In this document: positions 31,445 to 41,889 of the stretch, one piece after another | How the letters are laid out: every line of letters starts with the position of its first letter | How positions within the stretch are numbered: the stretch's first letter is position 1 | From: Prostheceraeus crozeri | Taxonomy: Eukaryota; Platyhelminthes; Polycladida; Euryleptidae | Reading direction: 5' to 3' | Assembly: GCA_907163375.1 (NCBI GenBank) | Contig: CAJQUW010003229.1 | Span: 21,615-85,614, forward strand | Length of the DNA stretch: 64,000 nt | Made by a program: the position numbers and the translations under genes | The notes under the pieces: model-generated | What the model was told of the DNA's origin: nothing | The model's input: only the letters and a program-made list of their open reading frames with translations | Database searches by the model: none

Positions 31445-32030
31445 TTTCTTTGTTATTTAATTACGTGAAGATTGAAAAGTGACAACGACGTTGACAGTTG
31501 ATAAACCTTTATTCATCAGAACAAAAAGGAATACGTTAGCCTGCAGGACAAAAGAATAAAGAATCGCAGATTCCCACGAAGCGTCAAACTTCAATCTAGA
31601 CGTTACAACTATTGGTGTTGTCGATTATCTTCTTATCTTTGAGCATGCTGTTGCCATTGTTGCTCTTCTATTCGCATGTGTTCTTGTACGTGTTCATATG
31701 TTGGTGGGTTTGATTCTTCAATATTAATAGGTTGACTTGTTTCCTGTATAATATTCTCTTCCTCCACTTCTGATAATTGTCTATTTATATCATAAAATAA
31801 TTTCTGTCTCTGTTCAATAAGGTGTAGTATTTTTTGCCAATTCTAAAATTGACTCTTCTTTCACCAAGATTTTGAAACAATGCACCAATGTTATGATCAC
31901 GAAATATATTGCTCCTCGATTGAAGCTGTATGATTTGTCTTGTTAGTCCTTCTATTATCTGACGTTTTACTTGAAGACGAAGTCGGCGTTCAATAGATCC
32001 AACCATGATATTGTGATAAAGTCAACGCTT
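31445..32030 (-). pseudogene. Unknown frame with a PPxY motif near the right end of element A
   Basis: The frame at 31785-32006 (MVGSIERRLRLQVKRQIIEG and on) is basic. Downstream, codons for NPPTYEHVQEH can be read at about 31690-31720. PPxY motifs recruit NEDD4-type ubiquitin ligases and occur in adenovirus pVI and retroviral Gag. A possible polyadenylation signal, AATAAA, is on the minus strand near 31507. No homologue is seen in B or C. It may be an unrelated insertion instead of a Polinton gene. Confidence 0.3.
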
Positions 32031-32282
32031 TACGCAAGTACTCTCTTTCAAAACGAACTGAGGTAAGTTAAAAATTCATTAAATGAGATACATTTTATAA
32101 GCATCAATGAAATTGCTATGACAACGTTGATGTGACAATTTTAACTTTCTAAAACAATAGAGTTCAAGTAAACCAATGAATCGCTGACATTTGCTCAGCA
32201 GTTTTGGATTCAAAAGCGGCTTTGGTCCTGGATTTGGTCGGAGAACTGGCAGCGCATTTGGCAATTGTATAAGTGCGGGTAA

Positions 32283-32405
32283 CAGCTGCTTCTTCTGAAA
32301 AGCATTGTTTCATGAATGCGAGAAGCAACTGCATTGTTTCATGAATGCGGGAAGCAACTGCATCGTTTCATGAATACAATGTTTCATGAATGCGGGAAGC
32401 AACTG
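32283..32405. repeat. Short tandem repeat, about 29-34 bp unit
   Basis: Four copies of a unit with GTTTCATGAATGCGGGAAGC, imperfect, just inside the right terminal repeat of element A. Confidence 0.8.
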
Positions 32406-32649
32406 TTCCCTACAATTGGGCGATCATCAGAGTGCAAAGCTGTAGCAACAACAAGGAATTGTACTCCTATACCTTGTGTTATATTTTTTGCTTTAACCCA
32501 TCTTTTTCTTAATTTATCATAATGTTCTAATTTTAACAATAATTGTGATTCTTTATCTTTCATATATGATAATAATAATGCTTTATTCAATCGTCATACA
32601 AAAGCGGTATGAGAGGATACCTGCGTACACATATCGAACAAATTTACAA

Positions 32650-34968
32650 TCATGTAATACTGGCATATTTAACGAACGATTTGTTATACAATGCAGAAGT
32701 TCTCGCGTTCGATTGAAGCACTTGGGGATGTCTAATATGAGAAACATTTTCTCTTAGGATGAAAAATTCGGAGAGAGGATGTCTGTCTTTAAAATATGCA
32801 ATATTTGTCACAAGTTTGACACATATTCTGTCAAGTAAAACATGTAGATGGGGTCTATTGGTGGCTGCAGACCATTTAATAGCAACACGATGTAGACGTT
32901 CCAGTTTTTTGAGGTGTACCTTCTTCATATCACCTATCACTGGCCAGCAGAAAGACATATGACAAAAGACAAAGCTCATATAAGCTTCCCAGATAATACT
33001 GCTGTCGCTACAGTTGTTTCTTAATCTTTTTACGATAGACATAGCGCGACAACACTTGCTTTACATGTATTTAAAATTGGTGTCCCATTTCAGATCACAA
33101 GAAAAATGTACTCCAAGCAGTCGGACAGAATCCTCCTGTACAATTTGAGTACCATTAATGCAAACTTTAAGGTTTGGACACACTCCATTACGAGAAAACA
33201 ACAAGCACTTGGTTTTCTTGGTGTTGACTTTTAAACCTTTACCGTCAACCCAATTACAAAAGGACTCAACAACATTTTGAATATCATCATGTTCATTGTC
33301 GTCGTGAGAGAAGTGAATTAATGAAATATCATCTGCGCATGCCACAGCTTTGGTATTGGGAAAAGTCGGAAGGTTGTCGATAAACAAAATAAACAGAATC
33401 GGACCCAGGATTGATCCCTGGGGCACACCACTGGAAATATCAGTCCAATCGGTAAAAGTTGCATCACTTGCACGCACTCGCTGAAATCGATTGCACAAAA
33501 ACTGACGTACGAAATGAACAGTTTGAGAGTTGCAGTTAAAATAGTTTGCATGTGTGTTCAACAGTTTACAATGGCTTATGGAGTCGAAAGCCTTACAAAA
33601 ATCAATGGCTAACAAGGCTGCAGAATTCTTAGAAACAGCCGTAAGGTGCTGTAATACAGAAAGTCTGACAGACAGTAGTGCATTCGTGCAATCACCAAAC
33701 CTGTTGATGTAGCCAAATTGACGGTGGTGAAGGTCATGAGAAAGGGAAGGAATCAGAATCAAGTCTCTGAACAGCTTTTCGAGGAATTTTGCTGCAAAAC
33801 GGAAGGATAGAAATTGGTCTGAATTCGGGACTATCTTTCTTTACAATAGGGATGATGTTCGCGTACTTCCAAGCTTGAGGGAAGAATGACGAGTTAAGAC
33901 AGCGAGAATAGATAACAGATAGAGGAAAGGCTAGAAAATCAGCAAGAGCACGGAAGAAAAACCCAGGAATTCCATCCGGACCAGGTGAATTCGACTTACA
34001 TTTTCTAATCATATGCAGAACTTGAGACTCCCTGACGGTAGAGACGGTAGACGAGATAGGGTCAATCGAGGGACTTTTGTAGGAGAAATGGTGAATGTCT
34101 GATGAGGAGAAAACGGAGCGAAACTTATCATTCAAATTGTTAGCTTTTGTAATGTCAATCGAAAGAGAAGAATTAGGCCTACTACCTTTGACTTGAGAAT
34201 TTATCGATTTCCAGGAGTCAGAACACGAAGGAGAGTTGTAATACCTGTGATTAGCTTCAGAGAGTTTCATCAAGAATTCTTCTCTCAAACACAAAAATTC
34301 ACCGTAATTTCCCTTCGTCAAGGCTTTATCACGAGCTTCGGAAAGGACTTAAGAGTTGTAATACCTGTGTTTAGCTTCAGAGAGTTTCATCAAGAATTCT
34401 TCTCTCAAACACAAAAATTCACCGTAATTTCCCTTCGACAAGGCTTTATCACGAGCTTCGGAAAGGACTTTAAGAGCTGGAGTGAGCCAAGGAGGGTCAA
34501 TATTACGCATGCGTATTGTTTTTTCGGGACAAAAAGTGACAAACAGATAGTATATAAAGGACTGAAAACAGTTGACTGCAACATCGATATCATCGGCTGA
34601 CAAGCATAAACTAAACCAGTCAACATGAGCTAAAACTTGACAACATTGTGCGAATAATGTAGATGAAAAAGAACGCACCTTGATTTTTGTTACAATTGGT
34701 TTCGTAACCTTAGCGGGACAGATAAAAATACCACAATGATCTGAACGACCTAAAGGACTAATACAGTTTGATGGAAGAAATTTTTGACATTGATTTGAAG
34801 CTATGATATCTAAAGTATTCTTGCCTCTGGTAGGCTGACTAACAAGTTGCTTAAGGCCATTTAACTCAAAGAAGTCAGTAATGTGATGTCTGAGATCGTT
34901 GACATCGCCTACAATAATGGTATGAGTAGCGGGACAGTCATCAACATGTTCTTGTAGTAAGGAGATTA
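32650..34968 (-). pseudogene. LINE ORF2 remnant: endonuclease end, reverse transcriptase
   Basis: Target-primed reverse transcription protein. From the 5' side: APE-type endonuclease end (SDHCGIFICPAK near 34740), KSNSPGPDGIPGFFFR near 33970, FRPISILPFCSKI near 33790, AIDFCKAFDSISH (motif A) near 33590, SSGVPQGSILGPILFI (motif B) near 33410, and KAVACADDISLIHF (motif C, with CADD in place of the usual YADD or FADD) near 33340. A thumb segment LLGVHFSCDLKW and a C-terminal part at 32650-33042 follow. At least two frame changes (near 33770 and near 33055) make it inactive. Confidence 0.8.
34231..34470 (-). repeat. 120-bp tandem duplication inside the LINE frame
   Basis: 34231-34350 and 34351-34470 are almost the same (both contain AGAGTTGTAATACCTGTG and TTCATCAAGAATTCTTCTCT). 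The period is 120 bp, a whole number of codons. Both copies encode KGNYGEFLCLREEFLMKLSE. Confidence 0.92.
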
Positions 34969-34970
34969 GA

Positions 34971-35543
34971 GTACTCTATCTTTATGCTTTGCTAGGTTTA
35001 TCTCAGTCATAATTTCGTTTTGTGTTTTAAAAGTCCAGTCATTATCATTCTTAATTATTGAAGGATATAATGATTCCTTTTCAGTAGGTGCTGAAGGCAG
35101 AATTGACTTTTCGTTTTCTTCCACTTTTAATAAAATATTTTGACGTTTCACATTTACAAAATATTTCATATTTTAAAAATATTTCAATTTTTCAATATTT
35201 ACAAAATGTTTCATATTTACAAAATTGTATTTTTTTCTTATTTTTCATTTCTCATTCCTAAGTAATGTATGCATGACTCCCCCAGATCGCCATAATTATT
35301 ACTTTTAATTTATTTTGTAGATATTAGTATTCCTTTTTATTGTATTATTTTTTGTAACTTGGTGCATATTTTTTCTTAAATATTTTTTTAAAAAACTTGG
35401 TGCATATGTTTTCTTAAATAATTTTTAAAAAAACTTGGGTGTATGTTTTTTAAATTTATTTTAGAAAACAACTTGGGTGTATGTCCCAAAATTTATTTTG
35501 GTTGACGAGGGTGGAGGTCTGGGGAAGTCATACATACATTACT
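34971..35543. repeat. Right terminal inverted repeat of element A, outer part
   Basis: Reverse complement of about 1416-1896. It contains a truncated minus-strand X1 start (VKRQNILLKVEENEKSILPS). It ends in the self-complementary tip 35261-35543 and is followed by TAATGTC. Confidence 0.85.
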
Positions 35544-35550
35544 TAATGTC

Positions 35551-36990
35551 AACTGCAACTTCAATGGTCGGAGTGCACACATTAATTTCCCTATTTGTGA
35601 CGTTGACATTTCTGTGATAGGAGTAGATGCCATATCGAAACTTGAAATCACAATTAGTGGGAGCGCTAGACCACTTGAACTTCATTCGCTCTCTGTCGAC
35701 CACGTCATAAGGAATTCTCCTCAACGTTCCCAAACCTCGCTGCCGAACGATCCTACGAATCCCGTTGGGAACGTTCGTTCCCAAACGTTGCCGAAACTTA
35801 TCGGTTATACATTTTTCATCAAGCTAAAGGCAGATGCTCCAGCTTCAATAACTCAGAAACAACGTCGGATTCCTTTCGCATTACAAGGCGCAGTTGAGTC
35901 AGAGATCAGGAAACTTCTAATGAATGACATTATTGAAGAGATCGATTCTTCCGCTTGCATTTCTCCGATCGTTGTCGTTCCAAAAACTGATGGCGAAATC
36001 AGCTTGTGCGTTGACTACAAAATAATCAATCAACATATTGTTGTGGATCAGCCAGCACCCGCTTCCTACGGCCGAAGAGATTTTTGCCAAATTAACTGGT
36101 GTCAAAGTCTTTTCAAAGGTGGATCTGCGTTCGGTGTACCATCAGTTGAAGATTCGTGCCGATTCTCGTGACCTCACTGTATTGACTTCCCATTCGGACT
36201 CTTCAGGTGTAAACGCCTTCCGTTTGGTCTTGCGAACGCTCCAAGCGCGTATATGAATGTAATCGACATCCTTCGTGACTGCCAAAACACCGTTGTCAAT
36301 ATTAAATTACCGTGCTACCTAGATGATATTCTAGTATTCGGAAAGACTATTCAGGAGCATGACCAATGTTTGCACATTACTTTGGATCGTTTGTCTTCCC
36401 ATGGCATGACTTTGAATGAGAAGAAATGCGTGTACAGACAAAGATCAGTTCAATTTCTCGGGAGAATGATTGGCCCGGACGGAATTTCTCCACTTCCTAC
36501 AATTCTGGAAGCCATTGTCAACGCCCCTGTGCCTCATGACAAACAATCGCTGAGATCATTTCTTGGGTTAGCCAATTTTTATCGTACATTCATTCCCGAT
36601 GCCGCTCCCTACGAACTCCTGAAAGATAATATTCGATTCCAATGGTCTGGCAGACAACAAAGTGATTTCGAGACACTGAAAACTTCCCTCGCCAATTTCG
36701 TTCCCCTGGAGTTTTTCAATCCTGATCTGAACAGACCTACCTTCATCATTGCTGATGCTTCTGGCTACTGAATTTCAGTCATCCTTTCACAAGAAGATAG
36801 TGAAGCGGGAGAAGAACGTCCAGTTTACTTCCTCAGCAGAAAACTTCCGGGCATGGAGCGAAACTACTCAGTCTCAGAGAAAGAGTTCCTTGCTGACCTC
36901 TGTGGTATTGAAAGACTATCAATTTCTGTACGGGCGTCATTTTACCGTGCGCACCGTAGATTCACAAATACATGTACACTGAACAGCGAT
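35551..36990 (+). pseudogene. pol: Gypsy pol: protease end, reverse transcriptase, RNase H (fossil)
   Basis: Protease-type sequence (DVDISVIGVDAISKLE) leads into reverse transcriptase: ESEIRKLLMNDIIEE, SPIVVVPKTDGEISLCVDY, FSKVDLRSVYHQL (motif A region), and LPCYLDDILVFGKT with the catalytic YLDD near 36320. Then comes the Gypsy hallmark KCVYRQRSVQFLGRMI and RNase H (FIIADASGY, then NYSVSEKEFLADLCGIE and FLYGRHFTVRT). Integrase is absent. It is in the same orientation as the gag at 464-1209. Several breaks. Confidence 0.85.
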
Positions 36991-37840
36991 TTCTGTACCG
37001 CTACTTTTGAAAAATCTAAGTTGAATATACCGTATTCTCTGTAAGTGAAGCCCACTCTCCAATAGAGGCACACTCCTAGAATCATCCATATAGAATTTTT
37101 ATATATTTGAATTATGGTGGATATAGAATTTTTTTGATTTGTCCATGGATATGGTGGAGACATTTTTGAATGAATATTTCCACAAATGCTGCTGCAATTA
37201 TTTCAGATGTACTACTAAGAAAACACGTTTTCGCAAATAGTGGTTGATAATAAAGTGAAAAATCACAAAACCTGAAGTGAACTCGGAATGAAAATGTGCT
37301 TCGAGGAATGGTCTCATCGAGCATGTGAAGCAACTTGAAATGAAGCTGAATGTCTACTGAGGTGACACATTCGTACTTGCTATCTAGCTGATGGCTAGGT
37401 GATTGCTCGATTGCTAAGATACATAGTCTGTTGCGCCGTTTCCTTTGGCAAGCAAAAGTTGAAACTGGCGAAAAATGATTTGGGTGAATGGTGCGAATAA
37501 TAAAACTGTTTTCTGAGTGCTATTCAAGATTCTCATAAAGATACCGTTTAACGATGTTTTTAATGCTGATTTGTTGAATCACTATCTGTCGCCGGTCTCA
37601 AGGTAGGTCCCACTCTCAAATGAAAGCCCACCAAAATTATTGCAAAATAAATGGAAGCCCTGGATTTTAATTAGAGAATGCGATAACCAAAATGATTTTA
37701 GAAAAAAATTGAGACAGCGAGTATCGTTTTGAGAGCATGATAGTTCTAATTTGATAATTGAGTTATCAAATGAGGAACTTAATTTCTTATATCAGTTTAA
37801 CTTTGTTTCTAACAACAGTTAAATCCTAGCACTGAGTGGA
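36991..37840. other. No gene recognised
   Basis: Unique-looking AT-rich sequence after the truncated Gypsy element. Short frames here show no known motif. The words GCCCACTCTC and TCCCACTCTC occur near 37050 and 37607, too little to define a repeat. Confidence 0.5.

Positions 37841-37895
<55 letters not shown>
37841..37895. repeat. (TA)n microsatellite
   Basis: About 55 bases of alternating T and A directly next to the Penelope-like remnant. PLE insertions are often found next to such tracts. Confidence 0.95.
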
Positions 37896-37899
<4 letters not shown>

Positions 37900-37958
37900 T
37901 AAAGTAATACGACACCCAAAAGATAAAAGAAAAACAAGCCAGATAACTGAAACAGCTC

Positions 37959-37992
37959 GACCGGTTTCTGCCTGTTGCAGGCTTCTCAAGGG
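37959..37992 (-). ncRNA. Hammerhead-like core in left inverted repeat (degenerate)
   Basis: On the minus strand: CCCTTGAGAAG, a stem-loop GCCTGCAACAGGC, then AGAAACCGGTC with palindromic ACCGGT. The layout matches PLE hammerheads (CUGANGA, stem II, GAAA, very short stem III, UC), but the CUGANGA box is not intact, so activity is doubtful. Confidence 0.4.
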
Positions 37993-38066
37993 CATAAATG
38001 ATTTATTCACAGAATCTAATATCTTTCATATACATCCAACTAATGTAAACAAAATACAAAATAATA

Positions 38067-38696
38067 TTGTATTATTATTGTATTATATATTTGTATTATT
38101 CTTATGTAAAGACCTACAACCCAAATAACCCCAACGTATATCATGAAATAATCAAACCCTCTTTTTCAAGTTTAAAACTTACTCCTATATTTAAGAACTA
38201 CACTTTACGAAATAGTTACAAACAACCCAAATCATTATTGAACATTTTAGCAAGAAGAAATCGCATTCCGTTAACTGGAGTGAAGAAATGTAGTAACAAG
38301 AGGTGTGAATGTTGCAAATCATTAATTGTTGGAACATCCTTTCCCTATGAAATAATGGGGGAAACAAAAACTTTTAACGTTAAACATAACATGAACTGCG
38401 AAACAAAAGACGTAATTTATGCATTGCAATGTCAGGGATGTGAAGGTACATACATCGGTCAAACTGGTGACTCATTACGAGCAAGAGTGCGGGTGCATCG
38501 GCAGCAGATTCGCGACGACAATTACCGATCTCTTTACGTTAGTAATCACATTTTTAATTGCGCTCATGATTCAGAGTTGAAGTTCCGTGTTATGCCAATT
38601 CTCAAATTGCCACATAACTGTGCAAGAGCATACCGTGAAGAGAAAGAGAAATTATGTATAAAAATCATAAAACCATCGCTAAATCGAGATATGTGA
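38067..38696 (+). CDS. GIY-YIG endonuclease domain of a Penelope-like element
   Basis: A 209-residue frame; the first ~25 residues (MYYYCIIYLYYSYV) are AT-rich and may not be original. Residues about 84-95 have the Cys cluster CSNKRCECCKSL. The GIY-YIG core follows: DVIYALQC, GTYIGQTGDSLRARVRVHR with the conserved Arg, and a helix with YREEKEKLCIKIIKPSLNR that supplies the Glu and the typical end. In canonical PLEs this domain is C-terminal to the RT and nicks the target DNA. RT is absent here, so this is the 3' part of a truncated copy. The frame is open. Confidence 0.75.
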   Translation: MYYYCIIYLYYSYVKTYNPNNPNVYHEIIKPSFSSLKLTPIFKNYTLRNSYKQPKSLLNILARRNRIPLTGVKKCSNKRCECCKSLIVGTSFPYEIMGETKTFNVKHNMNCETKDVIYALQCQGCEGTYIGQTGDSLRARVRVHRQQIRDDNYRSLYVSNHIFNCAHDSELKFRVMPILKLPHNCARAYREEKEKLCIKIIKPSLNRDM

Positions 38697-38846
38697 AATG
38701 CCATCTATTGAAATTTATCTCTGCCTACATAGATATTAATTTGAGATTTTGTTGACATCTTATTACTTCACCTTTTCTTATATATCTAAGTTACATTAGT
38801 TGGATGTATATGAAAGATATTAGATTCTGTGAATAAATCATTTATG

Positions 38847-38880
38847 CCCTTGAGAAGCCTGCAACAGGCAGAAACCGGTC
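38847..38880 (+). ncRNA. Hammerhead-like core in right inverted repeat (degenerate)
   Basis: Same 34-base motif as at 37959-37992 on the other strand, including GCCTGCAACAGGC and GAAACCGGTC. The CUGANGA box is degenerate (CTTGAGAA). Confidence 0.4.
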
Positions 38881-39014
38881 CGGCTGTTTCAGTTATCTGG
38901 CTTGTTTTTCTTTTATCTTTTGGGTGTCGTATAACTTTACATTATTGAATACCATTTTTGATTTAAACCTTTTGGTATATATATATATTTATCAAATCTC
39001 AACAGATGTAACCA

Positions 39015-39056
39015 CCACGAGACATGTTTCGGCCTGTTGGGCCTCATCAGTCGTGG
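39015..39056 (-). ncRNA. Type I hammerhead ribozyme
   Basis: Minus-strand order: CCACGA (stem I), CTGATGAG, stem II GCC-loop-GGC with loop CAACA, CGAAAC, palindrome ACATGT as a minimal stem III, C as cleavage site, then TCGTGG closing stem I. All core bases (CUGAUGA, GAAA, UC) are present. A stem III this short is typical of PLE and retrozyme hammerheads that work as dimers. It would cut RNA of this strand after the C of ATGTC. Confidence 0.82.
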
Positions 39057-39059
39057 GTA

Positions 39060-39121
39060 GGTTTGAACCAGCGACGTTGGAGCTAGAGGACGTGCAAGCA
39101 TACCCTCTAACCACAAGGCCA
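39060..39121 (-). promoter_or_regulatory. RNA polymerase III internal promoter (boxes A and B)
   Basis: On the minus strand box A is TGGCCTTGTGGTTAGAGGG (39121-39103) and box B is GGTTCAAACC (39069-39060). They are about 33 bases apart, as in tRNA genes. One base of box A differs from the usual TGGC-NN-AGTGG. The head is tRNA-like but not a convincing functional tRNA. Confidence 0.7.
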
Positions 39122-39206
39122 CCGGACCATCTGTTGAGAGCGCGAATTAGCCAGGAAGGCACTGCTTTAACGCAGGCACACTGCTTTAACGCATATATAT
39201 ATATTA

Positions 39207-41860
39207 TAATTTTTGAATTTTATATGTGACGGAATCTGAAAGACCAAATAGGGGCACATTAATAAATACGCATCAATAAATTGGTAAATGGTAGCTGAAC
39301 GACAATGACATCAATCGTAAACAGCGGTAGGGAATCACGCATTATATTCGTTAGTTCTGTAGCCGCATTTAATCGCTGCGCGTCAACAATGCAAGTCGGT
39401 AATTCACAAATTTTTATGTCAGCAGTTCTAGTGCAGACCAGCTCCAACATCAAGACCCAAAACGAAGTGGAGGCTGTTTCTTTTTGCCGAGAAATTTCAG
39501 GGAAAAGTATTGATAACTGCTTTTTAATTACAATATGCTTATTCACATTCACAAAATCTGTCTTTCCTTAGTTATACAATATTCTGCGCGTCAATTGCTT
39601 TCCTTAGTGGTATCTTAATCTCTCACCAATGGAGGAAGTTCGCTTATTTACCTACGATGAAACAGAACGATGAAGTCAGGAAATATAATCATGACAGTCG
39701 AACTTAGATTATTGGCATCTCTGTTCATTCTTCCATCCGTGATTCATTCTAAAGCGAAGCCTTCAATTCGAGTGCTCATGTCTGCTCGAGCTAATCAAAC
39801 TTCCTCAATCTTGCATCAACCAAATAGATGCAACTAAATAGTATCACTTCATTGTGTTTCATTCGGTATGGAGAGCAGAACCGATATTTGATCTGGAGGA
39901 CATTTCACCCACATTTCACATTTCACTGTCGTTCACTATCCTGGACATCTTTTTCAAGTATAACATTTTTTGTTCAGGCTTAATTGAACTCATTTTCTAT
40001 CGATTTTTAGAGACATTCAGTCATTGAATAGTGATCTTGATCTATAATTATGTAATAGAGTGTAACGGACAGCTTTGTTCCATACCATAAGAATTTTGTG
40101 ACCAAATGTGTGAGCTACGTGAAACGAAGATGTAATAACTAAGAAAGTGAAAGCTATACTTCAGAAAAATTACTGAAATTACTGATTGATGCAGTTGATT
40201 ACAATGCACACGTCGGCGTGCTGAATATATAAAGTAATTTGAATTTCACATGAATAATTCATTGAATCAATAATAGACTTCGCTAAAACAATGTTTTTAG
40301 TTGAAAAAAAATGAGAAATTGTGCCTTTTGAGACAAAAATGCAAATACTGTTGTTTGTCCAAAAATAAATGATGTTAGAGAAGCCAATGACTTATTTTTA
40401 ACTCCATTACAAGCTCTATCAAGCTCTTTGGTTTAAGATGAACCCAGGTGCGGTGTAGGTCAAGGTCCGCCAATTTTTAAGATATCTTTGACGTTTTATA
40501 CTTGACATTTCTGTTAAACTGCGTTGATGCACAATCGAGTTTAACTTATTCAGATCGCAATCATGTCGATCATGACAAACTCAATCATTAGACGTTGATA
40601 GTTTGGATATGAATATGGATCCATAACACTTCCCATAACAGAAACCCATAACATTGTCCTTTAGAATGATTCTATCAGTGGATCTACAGAGTGACGTGTT
40701 CTTCACAGAGCGAGTCATGAAAAGCGATTCATAGGAGGATGAGTTAATTTTTTCGCTTTTCTGTTGGCGGGGTAAGTCAATAACAACATGGCAGTTTTCT
40801 TTGCGGGCGCGAGTCTTAACTTATTATTGCTGCTTTAAACGCGTGTTTGCGAATAGTTGCGTACGCATTAAGTTAGGGGCAATGTATATAATCTCATGAG
40901 AACTATTAAATAGGATAAACATCTTCGTGAATCTTAAAGCATGAACTGATTGCTCAATCATAATTTGCTACTGAATTCAGTTAATTCAGTTGTTCGACCA
41001 TCTCCAGAAGTGGTGCCTTCGGAAAAGATCTCGGCGTAGGTCCAAAGCCGCTCAGCTTGACCATGCCATGACATGACTTGCTCCACGACTCAGAGAAAGA
41101 ACCATTTCAGCATTAACAAACAGTGCGTCCTAACTTCGTATTGCCGAAGCCGTTCGGATCGCCCGTTTTGTGTGCACACATGGGCGACGCATCAAGGGGG
41201 CAGGGTGACATTGTCCCCCTCACTACTTGAGTTGGAGGTGATTGGCCCTCTCTCGAAGGCATTATTTCTGTCTTTCTGAGCATTACCACTGCTCGCTTTC
41301 AAGACTGTCATTTGAGAAGCGAATGAATAGAAAGCTTGGCTAATTTTCTTGGCTTTTTACGAATATATGATCATCATTGTTATATCACCTGCCTCTGAAT
41401 CATCCCATCATTTATCGCTTTGTTAGACCGAATCAGTTCATTTACTTCCACGCCTTCGACACCGCACGTTCGACCCTCTCATTATGTGAGTGCTTTTATG
41501 CTGTTTCGTCAAATCGATCAATCAAAACTCATCAGGAGGATCAGGCATCGCTTTAATTCCTCTGAGACTCAAATCAACAACAATCTCCGAAGTGAGTTGA
41601 GACCCTAAATCATAGGTCTATACAAAACGGTTTCCAGTGCATGCTAAAATGTCATTTTCGAACGCCTTATATAAATTGAATAAACAAAATGAAAATGGCT
41701 TCTATGAATATATAAAATTAGCATGTACGGTTGTGGCACACGATCCTTTGATCAACCAGTGATAATTAATTCACTACATAGTTGGCGCATGGCTTGGGAA
41801 TGTACCAAGTATAAAATATTGCAAATTGACTAGTCTAATATGCTCGCGGCCGAAAAGAAC
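39207..41860. other. About 2.6 kb with no recognised gene or repeat
   Basis: Composition is closer to 36-40 percent GC than that of the Polintons. Short open frames (for example 39305-39571 and 41073-41279) have no recognisable motif or internal homologue in this window. Host intergenic or intronic DNA, or strongly decayed elements, are both possible. Confidence 0.5.
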
Positions 41861-41889
41861 GAGGACACCAAAAGAAATCATGCTTATTT

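Larger units (their letters stand above)
32568..34970 (-). mobile_element. CR1/L2-like LINE, 5'-truncated, in the right terminal repeat of element A
   Basis: It separates two parts of the terminal repeat: 34971 and above, and 32567 and below. On the minus strand it starts in mid-endonuclease (VGDVNDLRHH, then GRSDHCGIF) and ends in a short ATT repeat (GCATTATTATTATC). 5' truncation and a microsatellite-like tail are typical of CR1/L2 elements. No clear target duplication; a few bases seem lost at the junction. Confidence 0.82.
1416..35543. mobile_element. Polinton/Maverick 'element A' (fossil, host of several later insertions)
   Basis: The element is bounded by long terminal inverted repeats starting AGTAATGTATG and flanked by the direct repeat TAATGTC (1409-1415 and 35544-35550). 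From the left it holds two terminal genes, a penton-like gene (split by element B), packaging ATPase, a family B DNA polymerase, an Asn-rich zinc protein, a second ATPase, a capsid protein fragment, pX-like protein, PLA2-integrase and adenain-like protease. Without element B, the LINE and Harbinger it would be about 14 kb, which is normal for a Polinton. It is heavily broken (dozens of breaks) and is the oldest of the three Polintons here. Polintons normally give 6-bp target duplications; the 7 bases seen may include one chance match. Confidence 0.85.
1..36990 (+). mobile_element. Mag-like Gypsy LTR retrotransposon, split by a 34 kb insertion
   Basis: Fragments of one Ty3/Gypsy element lie in the same orientation on both sides of element A. 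Gag with two zinc knuckles and the first half of an aspartic protease lie on the left (464-1415). The second half of the protease, reverse transcriptase and RNase H lie on the right (35551-36990). The insertion falls inside the protease gene and is flanked by a duplicated TAATGTC. Integrase and a 3' LTR are not seen, so the right end is truncated. The element is old and has many breaks. The Mag-like placement rests on the two-knuckle gag and on general RT and leader appearance, and is tentative. Confidence 0.75.
37897..38943 (+). mobile_element. Penelope-like element remnant between 150-bp inverted repeats
   Basis: 37897-38048 and 38791-38943 are inverted copies of each other (tips ATGTAAAGT-ATACGACACCC). 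Between them lies a GIY-YIG reading frame without reverse transcriptase. An inverted copy of the terminal pseudo-LTR at one end plus a 5'-truncated body is a known PLE arrangement. Each repeat contains a hammerhead-like core. Confidence 0.65.
38985..39195 (-). mobile_element. tRNA-headed SINE-like unit carrying a hammerhead ribozyme
   Basis: Read on the minus strand, a tRNA-like head with Pol III boxes A and B is followed within a few bases by a full hammerhead motif. The unit lies between (TA)n tracts at 38979-38990 and 39192-39205. This combination is known from the schistosome Sm-alpha type SINE-like repeats and is related to metazoan retrozymes. The borders are approximate. Confidence 0.65.

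Noticed and set aside
37841-37895. (TA)n tract as a regulatory or origin element
   Set aside because: Plain microsatellite, common next to PLE insertions.
39060-39130. Functional tRNA gene
   Set aside because: Boxes A and B fit, but acceptor and anticodon arms do not form convincingly and a hammerhead follows directly; it is a SINE-type head.
39207-41860. Short open frames as host exons
   Set aside because: No recognisable domain and no convincing splice structure.
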